Assembly: GCA_023428025.1 (NCBI GenBank)
Contig: JAEYZN010000006.1
Span: forward strand, 62,001-126,000
Source of the DNA: Bacillota bacterium
GTDB lineage: Bacteria; Bacillota; Clostridia; Christensenellales; SZUA-584
Length of the DNA: 64,000 bases
Direction of reading: 5' to 3'
The position numbers and the translations under genes are program-made. A model generated the notes under the pieces. That model saw only the letters and a list, made by a program, of their open reading frames with translations. It was not told the DNA's origin and ran no database searches. Positions 1 to 8,376 of the stretch are shown piece after piece (the first letter of the stretch is position 1; each line of letters starts with the position of its first letter).

Positions 1-69
1 GGTCTCGAAACACGCCTGGAGAGCTTCATCGACATCATCAGATTCAAGAGGGACGAGAGCGTTGGATAA
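1..69 (+). CDS. C-terminal end of a 2-hydroxyacyl-CoA dehydratase-like protein (partial)
   Basis: An open frame enters at the left window edge and ends with TAA at 67-69. Its last residues (GLETRLESFIDIIRFKRDE..) resemble the C-terminal tail of HgdB/BcrB-type dehydratase-related proteins. It overlaps the start of the next gene by 8 bases, which suggests translational coupling in one operon. Only about 22 residues are visible, so the family call rests mainly on the two genes that follow. Confidence 0.5.
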   Translation, partial: GLETRLESFIDIIRFKRDESVG

Positions 70-1126
70 TACGAGAGTCACATTTCCGCATCTGGGCAGC
101 TACTGCGTGCCCATCGAGCTGCTGTTCACACAGGGGCTGGGGGTGGACTATGTCACGCCGCCGCCCATAACCAACCACACGCTGGAGATCGGCAGCCGCT
201 ACAGCCCGGACTTTGTCTGCTCGCCGTTCAAGTACAACCTCGGCAACTACCTCGAGGCCATCGAGGCGGGCGCGAATACGCTGGCGCAGGTGGGCGGCGC
301 GTGCCGCCTTGGCTATTACGGCGAGCTGCACGAGCAGATATTGCGCGACATGGGCTTTACGGGGCGCTTTGTGAACATGGCCAAGGCGCGGTTCGACAGG
401 CCGACCAGCTTCTACAACCAGCTCAAGGCCATCAACGAAAACCTGCCGCTGGCCCGCGTCGCCAAAATACTGCCCGTGGTGCTCAAGATGGTGGAGTGCA
501 TCGACGAGGCGGAGGATTACGTGCGCCAGAACGTTGGGTTCGAAAGCAAACCCGGCACGTTCGAGAAGGCGCACGCGGAATACCTGGAAGCGCTGCGCGG
601 CGTGCGGAATGCCAAACAGCAGCGCGGACTCCATCAGGACGCCATGAAGGGCTTCAGGGAAATCGGCAAGGATAAGCCGGACAAGCCGCTGCGCGTCGGC
701 ATCGTCGGCGAGTACTATACCATCATGCTGCCGTTCAGCAACCACTTCATCGAGAAGGAGCTGGCGAAAAAGGGCATGGTGGTGGACCGCTGGATGAACC
801 TGTCCAACTCGCTGCTGCACAGCCCCATGAAGGAAGCGCGGGAGAAGATACGCGGCTATGCCGAGTACGATATGGGCGCGACGTGCATGATGACCATCGA
901 GCGCGCGCTGTATTGCGCGAAAAAGGGCTACGACGGTATCATACATTTAAAAAGCTTTGGCTGCATGCCCGAGATCGACGTGATCCCCGTGTTGCAGAAC
1001 ATCAGCGCGGACTACAAGATACCCATCATCTACTTCAGCTACGACTCGCAGACCAGCGACGCGGGCATCCACACGCGGCTGGAGGCGTTCCACGACATGA
1101 TCATGATGAGGAAGGAAGCGAAATGA
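62..1126 (+). CDS. 2-hydroxyacyl-CoA dehydratase / activase-associated family protein (COG3581-like)
   Basis: A 354-residue protein starting at TTG (62), preceded by a purine-rich AGAGGGA ribosome site about 9 bases upstream. Conserved cysteines lie in short motifs typical of the dehydratase-like family: GSYCVP near residue 14, DFVCSPFKYN near 51 and GGACRLGYYG near 80. These may ligate an iron-sulfur cluster, but that is inferred. Its stop overlaps the activase start in an ATGA, so the two are probably co-translated. Related pairs (dehydratase-like protein plus BadF/HgdC ATPase) occur widely in anaerobes, often with unknown substrate. I cannot assign a substrate here. Confidence 0.75.
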   Translation: MDNTRVTFPHLGSYCVPIELLFTQGLGVDYVTPPPITNHTLEIGSRYSPDFVCSPFKYNLGNYLEAIEAGANTLAQVGGACRLGYYGELHEQILRDMGFTGRFVNMAKARFDRPTSFYNQLKAINENLPLARVAKILPVVLKMVECIDEAEDYVRQNVGFESKPGTFEKAHAEYLEALRGVRNAKQQRGLHQDAMKGFREIGKDKPDKPLRVGIVGEYYTIMLPFSNHFIEKELAKKGMVVDRWMNLSNSLLHSPMKEAREKIRGYAEYDMGATCMMTIERALYCAKKGYDGIIHLKSFGCMPEIDVIPVLQNISADYKIPIIYFSYDSQTSDAGIHTRLEAFHDMIMMRKEAK

Positions 1127-2076
1127 CGATAAAAGCGTATCTCGGGCTGGACATCGGCTCGATATCCACCAAGGGCGTGGTGATAGATGACAGCAACAAC
1201 ATCCTCGCGGGCGAATACCTCTGGACGCAGGCCGACCCCATCGATGCGGTGAAACGCCTGCTGCATGTGCTGAAATCTCAGCTGGACGGTCAGGATGTGC
1301 GCATCGCCGCGGTGGGCACCACGGGCAGCGCCCGGCGGCTCATCGGCGCCATGACGGGCGCGGCGGTGGTCAAGAACGAGATCACGGCGCACGCCATCGG
1401 CACGCTGTCGCTGTACCCGGACGTGCGCACCATATTCGAGATCGGCGGTCAGGATTCCAAGATCATCCTGATCGAGAACGGGTTCGTGGTGGATTACGCG
1501 ATGAACACGCTGTGCGCCGCGGGCACCGGCGCGTTTCTCTCCAGCCAGGCGCAACGCCTGGGCGTGGCGGTGGAGCGGTTCGGCGAGATCGCGCTCACGT
1601 CAAAAAAGCCGACGTCGATTGCCGCCAGGTGCACCGTTTTTGCGGAAAGCGACCTCGTTCATAAGGCGCAGATCGGACACAGGAAGGAAGACATCATCGC
1701 GGGGCTGTGCCGCGCCGTGGTGTCCAACTACCTCAACAACGTGGGCAAGGGCAAAAGGATCGTCGCGCCCATCGTGTTTCAGGGCGGCGTCAGCAAAAAC
1801 GTGGGCGTGAAAAAAGCGTTCGAGGACGCGACGGGCCACGAGGTGACGGTGGACCCCAACAGCCATCTCATCGGCGCTCTCGGCGTTGCGATACTCGCCA
1901 GAAAAACCGGCGCGGACGGCGACTTCCGGTTCGATATCGCCGACATCGAGTTCGTGACACGCGGCGTGGAGTGCGGCCGCTGCGCCAACCACTGCGAGAT
2001 CATCTGCATCTATCAGGATAAAACGCTGCTGGACGCGTGGGGCAACAAGTGCGAGCGCGGCGCGGTGATACGCTAG
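1123..2076 (+). CDS. acyl-CoA dehydratase activase (HgdC/BcrA/BadF-type ATPase)
   Basis: A 317-residue protein of the acetate kinase/Hsp70/actin fold. It carries the phosphate-binding motif GLDIGSISTKG (residues 8-18), a second nucleotide motif IGGQDSK, the cluster-ligating CAAGTG and CTVFAESD motifs, and VFQGGVSKN in the adenosine region. In characterised relatives two subunits share one [4Fe-4S] cluster and use ATP to inject a low-potential electron into the dehydratase. The C-terminus has an extra cysteine group (CGRCANHC) beyond the minimal HgdC length. The start at 1123 overlaps the upstream stop (ATGA). The open frame extends further upstream, but that part is out-of-frame shadow of the previous gene. 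Confidence 0.85.
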   Translation: MTIKAYLGLDIGSISTKGVVIDDSNNILAGEYLWTQADPIDAVKRLLHVLKSQLDGQDVRIAAVGTTGSARRLIGAMTGAAVVKNEITAHAIGTLSLYPDVRTIFEIGGQDSKIILIENGFVVDYAMNTLCAAGTGAFLSSQAQRLGVAVERFGEIALTSKKPTSIAARCTVFAESDLVHKAQIGHRKEDIIAGLCRAVVSNYLNNVGKGKRIVAPIVFQGGVSKNVGVKKAFEDATGHEVTVDPNSHLIGALGVAILARKTGADGDFRFDIADIEFVTRGVECGRCANHCEIICIYQDKTLLDAWGNKCERGAVIR

Positions 2077-2123
2077 CGAGATAAAGCTGCATGGGCAGGT
2101 TCTGCCGAAGACAAGGAGGCGCC

Positions 2124-2753
2124 ATGCCAAGAGATGAAGCCAAATTATGGGATGGGTTTGCCGGCATATACGACGCCTTTATGAAAAAGGATTTGCCGGC
2201 CTACCGCGAGATGATCGGCCGGATCGGGCAGCGCTTCCGCCCCGACTCCCGCGTGCTGGAGATTGCAACCGGTACCGGAATACTGTCGCTGGGTATTGCC
2301 GACAGTGCCGGAAGCATCGAATCGGTCGACTTGTCGCCGGAGATGATATCCGCGGCACAGGAAAAAGCGCGGCGGCTCAACATTACCAACGTGCGCTTTT
2401 CCGTTGCGGACGCCACCGCGCTCCCATACGGGGCGGAGAGGTTTGACATCGTGATCATCGCCAACACGCTGCACATCATGCCGGAGCCGGAGAGGGCGCT
2501 GAAAGAGATCGGACGGGTATTGAAAACGGACGGGCTGATGATCGCGCCTACGTTCGTCCACGCTCAAAACAAAATGGCGGGCATTCGTTCACGGCTGATG
2601 TCGCTGACCGGATTCCGTGCTTATCACAAATGGGCCCATCAAAGTTATGTCCGCTTCCTTGCCGAAAACGGCTTTGACGTCGTGGAAGAGGCCGCTCTCA
2701 ACGCATCGTTTCCGCTGGTTTATGCCGTCGCGAGAAAAACGGGGCAGGTATAA
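2124..2753 (+). CDS. class I SAM-dependent methyltransferase
   Basis: A 209-residue protein. ATG at 2124 is chosen over the upstream in-frame ATG because AAGGAGG sits just before it. The Rossmann SAM motif I reads VLEIATGTGILSLGIA, followed by an acidic strand-2 end (SVDLSPEM) and motif IIANTLHIMPEPERAL. This is the Methyltransf_11/UbiE-like pattern. The substrate is unknown. It is followed 28 bases later by a second, different methyltransferase, so the two may be cotranscribed. Confidence 0.8.
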   Translation: MPRDEAKLWDGFAGIYDAFMKKDLPAYREMIGRIGQRFRPDSRVLEIATGTGILSLGIADSAGSIESVDLSPEMISAAQEKARRLNITNVRFSVADATALPYGAERFDIVIIANTLHIMPEPERALKEIGRVLKTDGLMIAPTFVHAQNKMAGIRSRLMSLTGFRAYHKWAHQSYVRFLAENGFDVVEEAALNASFPLVYAVARKTGQV

Positions 2754-2781
2754 GATGCGGTTTGCGCAGAGGTGAAATCAG

Positions 2782-3540
2782 ATGGAATGGGATGTGAAGC
2801 TGTACCGGAACAACCACGCCTTTGTGGCGCAGTATGGCCGGGCGCTGCTGGAATATCTGCCGGAGGGCGAAAATGCCGCCGTGCTGGACATGGGCTGCGG
2901 GGACGGTACGCTGACCGCCGAGCTGGCCGGGAAATACCGCCGCGTGGTGGGCATAGACCAGTCTGAGAGGATGATCAGCGCCGCGAAGGAGAACCATCCC
3001 GGCATCGAGTTCCGCGTGATGGACGCGCTGGATATGCCGTTCGAGAATGAGTTCGGCGCGGTGTTCTCCAACGCCGTGTTCCACTGGATTGAGGATCAGC
3101 CAAGGCTGCTGGCGCAGATATACAAAGCGCTCAAACCGGGCGGGCGTCTGGTGTGCGAGTTCGGCGCGCACGGCAACATCGGGCGCATATGGACGGCCTT
3201 CTGCGCGGCGATGGCGTCGCATAGCCTGCGCGTCGCCACCCGCTTCTTTTACCCCGCGAACGACGAATATTCCGCGCTGCTGGTCAACGCGGGTTTCAGC
3301 ATAATGAGCGTTTGTGATTTCGACAGGCCCACGCCGCTGAGCGGCGGCGAAGAAGGGCTGCGCGGCTGGCTGACGCAATTTCTCGCTGCGGACATCAGCG
3401 TCGTGGACGAGGCCGCGCGTGAGGACGTGTTCACGCAGACCGAAAGAGCGCTGCGGGGATCGCTGTGGGACGGAGAACGTTGGTTCGCGGACTACCGCCG
3501 CATCCGGGCGGTCGCTGAAAAACCGGCAACGGAGTTATAG
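2782..3540 (+). CDS. class I SAM-dependent methyltransferase (trans-aconitate methyltransferase-like)
   Basis: A 252-residue methyltransferase with motif I VLDMGCGDGTLTAELA, motif II VVGIDQSERM and a post-motif FSNAVFHWIEDQ typical of the Tam-like (trans-aconitate 2-methyltransferase) subgroup. AGAGGTG precedes the ATG. The substrate cannot be fixed from sequence. A strong bidirectional terminator follows directly, closing this rightward unit. Confidence 0.8.
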   Translation: MEWDVKLYRNNHAFVAQYGRALLEYLPEGENAAVLDMGCGDGTLTAELAGKYRRVVGIDQSERMISAAKENHPGIEFRVMDALDMPFENEFGAVFSNAVFHWIEDQPRLLAQIYKALKPGGRLVCEFGAHGNIGRIWTAFCAAMASHSLRVATRFFYPANDEYSALLVNAGFSIMSVCDFDRPTPLSGGEEGLRGWLTQFLAADISVVDEAAREDVFTQTERALRGSLWDGERWFADYRRIRAVAEKPATEL

Positions 3541-3548
3541 AAAGAAAA

Positions 3549-3585
3549 GAAAACCGGCCTCGACGTATGTACGGAGCCGGTTTTC
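3549..3585. terminator. bidirectional rho-independent terminator
   Basis: Arms GAAAACCGGC (3549-3558) and GCCGGTTTTC (3576-3585) pair perfectly, with A/T tails on both sides. It sits between the convergent methyltransferase and the leftward small protein gene and can serve both. Confidence 0.85.
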
Positions 3586-3608
3586 TGTTGGTCCCGAAGC
3601 TGCTTTGC

Positions 3609-4007
3609 TCAGTCGAAGTCGTCGTCGATGTAAGCCACCACGCCATCCATATCGTCAAATCCGTCGTCCATGTCCGCCATCATGTCCCAGCTGCCCGGTG
3701 AGCCGTACCAGCCGTCCTGCTCGGTAAGACCGGCAAAAGGATAGGGCCCCGGCAAATAATAGCACCGTCCGAACTGGTCGCAGCACCGCCCGAAACGGTC
3801 GATAAAGAAGCATCGCCGCTGCGGGAAGCCGTAAAAGAACGGGAATATGGGGAGTGGCCGCCTGATGGGAAAGCGCCTGGGGAAGCCGCCGCGCGGGAAA
3901 CCACGCCGTGGAAAGCCGCGCCGCTGACCGCCGCGGGGAAAACCGCCGCCGCGCGGGAAACCGCGCTGCGCCGTTTGCATACCGCGGGCATCAAAATCAT
4001 CCGGCAT
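3609..4007 (-). CDS. small FPRGG-repeat, Cys-containing protein with acidic tail; probable spore-surface protein
   Basis: A 132-residue protein of unknown family. Residues about 17-50 contain tandem FPRGG/FPRRG units. The middle is aromatic and cysteine-rich (RRCFFIDRFGRCCDQFGRCYY), and the last 30 residues are strongly acidic (ADMDDGFDDMDG..DDDFD). An AGGTGA site lies about 7 bases before the ATG. A sigma-K-like promoter lies upstream. Arg/Gly-rich, Cys/Tyr-rich composition plus mother-cell control fits a spore coat or crust protein, but this is inference; I recognise no named family. A longer overlapping leftward frame (3680-4132) is treated as shadow because this one has the ribosome site. 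Confidence 0.65.
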   Translation of the reverse strand: MPDDFDARGMQTAQRGFPRGGGFPRGGQRRGFPRRGFPRGGFPRRFPIRRPLPIFPFFYGFPQRRCFFIDRFGRCCDQFGRCYYLPGPYPFAGLTEQDGWYGSPGSWDMMADMDDGFDDMDGVVAYIDDDFD

Positions 4008-4036
4008 AATGTATTCACCTGATTCATGTATTTTCT

Positions 4037-4051
4037 GAACAGTTTCTGTTC
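4037..4051 (-). promoter_or_regulatory. 5' UTR hairpin before the FPRGG protein
   Basis: GAACAG-TTT-CTGTTC forms a 6-bp stem with a 3-base loop in the leader between the putative sigma-K promoter and the start codon. It could stabilise the transcript or bind a regulator. No U-tract follows, so it is not a terminator. Confidence 0.4.
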
Positions 4052-4055
4052 TCTA

Positions 4056-4084
4056 TATCGTATGTCGCGCTGTCGCCGCATGTT
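4056..4084 (-). promoter_or_regulatory. candidate sigma-K promoter
   Basis: On the minus strand CATACGATA (complement of 4056-4064) matches the sigma-K -10 pattern CATANNNTA. An AACA containing the -35 AC lies 16 bases upstream (4081-4084). Spacing and both elements agree with the known sigma-K consensus. The assignment is by eye only. Confidence 0.5.
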
Positions 4085-4212
4085 CTGTGACCAGTGCGTA
4101 TACGGATCATTTTTTATGGTCATATCTGGCATTGTGCGGTGAAATGGGATATCATATAGGCAACAATTCTACCGGTTGTGAGATATACGCCCGGTATAGG
4201 GAGGCCGATTCC

Positions 4213-5580
4213 ATGAACAACAACGAGATCATTGCGGCGCAGCGGGCGTTCTTCGATACCGGCGCGACGCTGGATATGAAGTTCCGCATCGCCGCGCTCA
4301 AAAAACTGCTGGATGCCGTCATCCGGCGCGAGCAATTGCTGAAAGACGCGCTGTATGCCGACCTTGGCAAATCCGGCTGCGAAGCGTATATGACGGAGAT
4401 CGGCATGTGCCGTGACGAGATCCGATACCTGATCAAACATCTGCCCGGATGGATACGCAGCCGCCGCGTCACCACGCCGCTGGCGCAGTTTTGCGCCGAT
4501 AGCTTTGTGGTGCCCGAGCCTTACGGCTGCGCGCTGATCATATCGCCGTGGAATTACCCGCTGCTGCTCTCGCTGGACCCGCTGGCGGGCGCCATCGCGG
4601 CGGGCAACTGCGCGCTGCTCAAGCCGTCCCGCAACGCCGCCGCCACATCGGAAGCGCTGAAGGAAATTATTTCGGACATATTCCCGCCCGAATACGTGAG
4701 CGTGGCGACGGGCAGCCGTGAACAGAACGCCGACCTGCTGGACAACAAGTTCGACTACATATTCTTCACGGGCGGCGCGGTGTCCGGACGGACCATACTG
4801 GAGAAGGCCGCGAAGCACCTGACGCCGGTGAGCCTGGAGCTGGGCGGCAAAAGCCCGGTGATCGTGGACGAAACGGCGAACATCGCCGTCACCGCCAAAC
4901 GGCTGGCGTTCGGCAAATACCTGAACGCCGGACAGACGTGCGTCGCGCCGGACCACGCGTATGTGCACGCGTCCCGGAAGAAGGCGCTGATAGAAGGATT
5001 GAAAAAAGCCATAGACGAATTCTACCCCGGCGGCATCGAGGCCGCGCATCTGCCGCACATCATCAACGAGCGGGAGTTCGACCGGCTTTTGAGGCTGCTG
5101 GAGGGAGAGAACGCCGTCATTGGCGGTCAGATCAACCGCGATATGCTGAGGATCGCGCCCACGGTGCTGGACAACGTGTCGCTGGATGCGCCGGTGATGC
5201 AGGAGGAGATATTCGGGCCGGTGCTGCCGATCGTGGAATTCACCGACATCAACGACGTGATCAAAAGCATCAAGTCAAGGCCAAAGCCGCTGGCGCTGTA
5301 CCTGTTTACCAGCGACAAGAATCTGCAGCGCCGGGTATTGCGCGAGGTGCCGTTCGGCGGCGGCTGCATCAACGACACCATCATCCACATCGCCACGCCG
5401 CACATGGGCTTCGGCGGCGTGGGGGAGAGCGGCATGGGCTCGTACCACGGCAAATACAGCTTCGATACGTTCACACATTTCAAGAGCATCGTGGACAAAA
5501 AGACGTGGATCGACCTCCCCGTCCGCTACGCGCCGTTCAGCGGGAGCAAGGAGCGCCAGGTGCGGTTCTTCCTGAAATAA
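4213..5580 (+). CDS. aldehyde dehydrogenase, class 3 type
   Basis: A 455-residue NAD(P)-dependent aldehyde dehydrogenase that oxidises an aldehyde to the carboxylate. Visible motifs are SPWNYP (oxyanion Asn114), FFTGG (cofactor loop), LELGGKSP (general base Glu209) and NAGQTC (nucleophile Cys243). The length and lack of an N-terminal extension match the class 3/fatty aldehyde group (YwdH-like). ATG 4213 is preferred over the upstream frame start because AGGGAGG precedes it. A possible promoter is TTGTGC-N17-TATAGG at 4132-4160. The physiological aldehyde is unknown. Confidence 0.88.
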   Translation: MNNNEIIAAQRAFFDTGATLDMKFRIAALKKLLDAVIRREQLLKDALYADLGKSGCEAYMTEIGMCRDEIRYLIKHLPGWIRSRRVTTPLAQFCADSFVVPEPYGCALIISPWNYPLLLSLDPLAGAIAAGNCALLKPSRNAAATSEALKEIISDIFPPEYVSVATGSREQNADLLDNKFDYIFFTGGAVSGRTILEKAAKHLTPVSLELGGKSPVIVDETANIAVTAKRLAFGKYLNAGQTCVAPDHAYVHASRKKALIEGLKKAIDEFYPGGIEAAHLPHIINEREFDRLLRLLEGENAVIGGQINRDMLRIAPTVLDNVSLDAPVMQEEIFGPVLPIVEFTDINDVIKSIKSRPKPLALYLFTSDKNLQRRVLREVPFGGGCINDTIIHIATPHMGFGGVGESGMGSYHGKYSFDTFTHFKSIVDKKTWIDLPVRYAPFSGSKERQVRFFLK

Positions 5581-5660
5581 CGGCTGTTAATTGAACCCGC
5601 CTTGGGGAATGCTGTAACGTAGAAACCAGGCCGCACGAATGCGGACAGAAAAGGGACTGT

Positions 5661-7163
5661 ATGAACGAAGACAATGCAAAAAGACTGGAGCAGTTCAAAA
5701 GCTATCTGAGGGATGTGGAATATCTGAACAGCGCCATCGGCGCGCTGTACTGGGATTCGCGCGTGAACATACCGCGCAAGGGCGTGGAATACCGCGGCGA
5801 GGTGCTGGGCTACCTCTCCGGCGAGCTGTACAAAAAGCAGACGTCCGGCACGATGAAGGGCTTCATCGACGCGTTTTCAGCGCTGACGGACGCGGACGAC
5901 GTGACAAAAGCGATGGCGGACCGGGCGAAGCGCGAGTACGACCGCTCCATGAAGATACCCGAGGACCGTTACCGCGCCTATGTGGTGGCGGTGTCCGCGG
6001 CGGAGGCGGCGTGGGAGGAGGCCAAGGATAAGTCCGACTACGCGCTGTTCAGGCCGCACCTGGATAAGCTGATCGGCTTCAACCGTGAGTTCGTGGAATA
6101 CTGGGGCTTTGAGGCCGGCAAGTACGACAAGCTGCTGGACTATTACGAGCCGGGCGTTACCACGGCCAAGCTGGACGCGGTGTTCGGAGAGGTGCGGGAC
6201 GCCATCGTGGCGCTGTTGGACCGGATCAAATCAAAGCCGAAGCCGGACGACAGCTTTCTGAAAAGCACCTTCCCGACGGACGCGCAGGCGCGGTTCTCCC
6301 ACCATGTACTGGAGAAGATGGGCTACGACTTCGGCGCGGGCCGTCTGGACGTGTCGGTGCACCCGTTCACCATCACGATGGGCCTGAACGACGTGCGCAT
6401 CACCACGCACTATTACGAGAAAGAGCTGCGCAGCGCCTTGTACAGCAGCATCCACGAGGGCGGCCACGCGATATACGAGCAGAACATAGACCCGGCGCTG
6501 GCCGGCACGATGCTGATGACGGGCGCGTCGATGGGCATCCACGAGTCGCAGTCGCGGCTGTATGAAAACCTGATCGGCCGCAGCCGCGCGTTCTGGCAGT
6601 GCTTCTATCCCGAAGCGCAGAAGGCGTTCCCGCAGCTGTCCGGCACGCCGCTGGAGGCTTTCTACAAAGCCGTCAACGCGGTGCAGCCGTCGCTGATCCG
6701 CATCGAGTCGGATGAACTGACGTACAGCCTGCACATCATCATCCGCTACGAGCTGGAGAAGGCGATATTCGACGGCGGCGCGGACGTGGACGAATTACCG
6801 TCGCTGTGGAATGCGAAATACAAGGAGTACCTCGGCGTGGAGCCGAAAAACGACGGCGAGGGGATATTGCAGGACACGCACTGGTCGGGCGGCAACTTCG
6901 GCTATTTCCCCAGCTACGCGCTGGGCAACCTGTACGGCGCGCAGTTCCTGCACACGATGAAGCAGGATGTGCCGGATATGGAACCGCGCATCGCCGCGGG
7001 CGACCTCATGTGCGTGAACGGCTGGCTCAAGGAGCACGTGCACCGTCACGGCGCGGTGTACCTGCCCGAAGAGCTGATCCAAATGGTCACCGGAGAGCCG
7101 CTCACCGCCAAATACTTCATCGGCTACCTGAACGAAAAGTATGCCGACGTGTACGGGCTGTGA
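5661..7163 (+). CDS. M32 family metallocarboxypeptidase
   Basis: A 500-residue, almost entirely helical peptidase of the Taq carboxypeptidase family, which removes C-terminal residues using a metal ion. The zinc motif HEGGH is at residues 265-269, and the downstream HESQSRLYEN supplies the third-ligand region. The length equals the usual family length of about 500. AAGGGA precedes the ATG. There is no signal peptide, so it is cytoplasmic. It appears monocistronic, as the next 370 bases hold no good gene. Confidence 0.9.
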   Translation: MNEDNAKRLEQFKSYLRDVEYLNSAIGALYWDSRVNIPRKGVEYRGEVLGYLSGELYKKQTSGTMKGFIDAFSALTDADDVTKAMADRAKREYDRSMKIPEDRYRAYVVAVSAAEAAWEEAKDKSDYALFRPHLDKLIGFNREFVEYWGFEAGKYDKLLDYYEPGVTTAKLDAVFGEVRDAIVALLDRIKSKPKPDDSFLKSTFPTDAQARFSHHVLEKMGYDFGAGRLDVSVHPFTITMGLNDVRITTHYYEKELRSALYSSIHEGGHAIYEQNIDPALAGTMLMTGASMGIHESQSRLYENLIGRSRAFWQCFYPEAQKAFPQLSGTPLEAFYKAVNAVQPSLIRIESDELTYSLHIIIRYELEKAIFDGGADVDELPSLWNAKYKEYLGVEPKNDGEGILQDTHWSGGNFGYFPSYALGNLYGAQFLHTMKQDVPDMEPRIAAGDLMCVNGWLKEHVHRHGAVYLPEELIQMVTGEPLTAKYFIGYLNEKYADVYGL

Positions 7164-7531
7164 GAAACAAACCGTGAAGACATTGACCATATGCTTCTGC
7201 AGGGTTTAGCGATGCGCTTGCCGGCCATTCAGTAAGAGAAGAGAATAAAAAATGCCGCATAAGCGGCGGCTCAATAAAACAATGTACGGCATAGCTTTGC
7301 AGCTATGTCGTTTTGTCGTTTAAGATGGTTCCATCGGGCAGGTCCAGAATACCGATACAGTCATAGCATATACAAAATACCCTTTGATGAAATTAATGGC
7401 TCCATTACAAAGGTTGAGAATTTAATTAACAACATGGAATCTTATACCGATATAATACAATAAGACCAATTTTATGAATGAAAATACGATATTGACAAAC
7501 AATACTATATGGTAACGAAAGGATTATATAA
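7164..7531. other. AT-rich intergenic stretch with hairpins and gene debris
   Basis: Base composition falls sharply compared with the neighbours. It contains GCCGC-ATAA-GCGGC with a run of T on the minus strand (7247-7262 area), and CATAGCT-TTGC-AGCTATG (7290-7307) followed by T-rich sequence; either could terminate transcription. Short frames in several phases look like worn coding sequence, for example 7305-7463. No convincing complete gene is seen. Confidence 0.5.
7305..7463 (+). CDS. candidate 52-residue ORF, possibly a gene fragment
   Basis: ATG 7305 to TAA 7461-7463 encodes 52 residues. The C-terminal half (IPFDEINGSITKVENLIN..) has the composition of a genuine protein, but the start overlaps a hairpin and has no ribosome site. 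I read it as a likely remnant of a larger gene rather than an expressed peptide. Confidence 0.22.
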   Translation: MSFCRLRWFHRAGPEYRYSHSIYKIPFDEINGSITKVENLINNMESYTDIIQ

Positions 7532-8353
7532 ATAAGGATTGAAAGCAATAATTGTATAACATCGCAATACTATGGAACGTCAGCCGAAAAGACAGCAACT
7601 GCAAGCAGTAATGCGGAAACCTCAGTTTCTAATTTTGACGAGTATATACATGAGGAGCTTAGTACTACAAGTACTACATATAGTAATCGCACCTATTATC
7701 GAGTTGAAGTTGCGACAATCAAACCACCATATGTTCGTCCTGATTATTCCACCATGACTAACGGCGAAATTTATAACGCTATCCTTGATGAATATAAGTA
7801 TAAATATGGTGACGATTTTCGGGAAGGACACATATTATGCTTGTCGCCGCGTACCAATGCGGAAGCGGACATGTATGGCAACTTTATCCTTGCATTAGAA
7901 AAGCAATTTGGAGTGTCATCTGTTGAAATCAGTAAGGCTGCCCGGGAAGCGGCCTATGGCGATATGACGCAAGAAGAAGTACGAGGAGCTATTTTGCAGC
8001 AGTATTCTCAAAAACCAATGACATTGCGTGATTTTATGTATATGAGCTACGAAATGTCGCGGGTCGGCGTGGATGTCGGAACCCGGCAGTTAGCATCTTT
8101 AATGCAGTCTGATCCTCATCCCAATCGTCCCAGACCACTTTATCCCAAAACACAACAAGAACAAAACGATTATTTCATGAGTATCGTAGATAAACCTTTG
8201 GACATAGCCAGCGTGACGCTTCATCTTGACGGTATTCGTTTTGCCAATGCCCCATCGTACAGCAGTCTGACTACGAAGTTTATTTCAAATCTCTTCAACA
8301 ACCTAACGGAAAGCAATGGATATCTAAAGGAAAACTTAATCTTAAGGAGGTAA
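7532..8353 (+). CDS. orphan hypothetical protein, start codon apparently ATA
   Basis: The frame is open from 7532 to TAA at 8351-8353 (273 residues), although the first in-frame ATG is only at 7754. The upstream part reads as normal protein (QYYGTSAEKTATASS, then YYRVEVATIKPPYV), so translation from 7754 alone would delete about 74 plausible residues. An AAAGGA site at 7518-7523 is 8 bases before ATA 7532, just where an ATG would be expected. This suggests a mutated or non-standard start. No family is recognised and no signal peptide or membrane segment is seen. Codon use is far more AT-rich than in the neighbours, consistent with recent acquisition. Confidence 0.5.
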   Translation: MRIESNNCITSQYYGTSAEKTATASSNAETSVSNFDEYIHEELSTTSTTYSNRTYYRVEVATIKPPYVRPDYSTMTNGEIYNAILDEYKYKYGDDFREGHILCLSPRTNAEADMYGNFILALEKQFGVSSVEISKAAREAAYGDMTQEEVRGAILQQYSQKPMTLRDFMYMSYEMSRVGVDVGTRQLASLMQSDPHPNRPRPLYPKTQQEQNDYFMSIVDKPLDIASVTLHLDGIRFANAPSYSSLTTKFISNLFNNLTESNGYLKENLILRR

Positions 8354-8376
8354 TACCGTTGTTTTGGGTTGAATAA
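8344..8376 (+). pseudogene. ribosome site plus five-codon frame: remnant of a lost downstream gene
   Basis: A perfect AAGGAGG (8344-8350) overlaps the end of the orphan gene and is followed 8 bases later by TTG (8359), but the frame stops after five codons (TAA 8374-8376). A strong ribosome site leading nowhere suggests that a second gene of this pair was truncated. Confidence 0.35.

Noticed and set aside
3680..4132. Longer leftward frame overlapping the FPRGG protein gene in another phase
   Set aside because: It has no ribosome site and its composition mirrors the repeats of the supported frame; its start also lies beyond the putative promoter.
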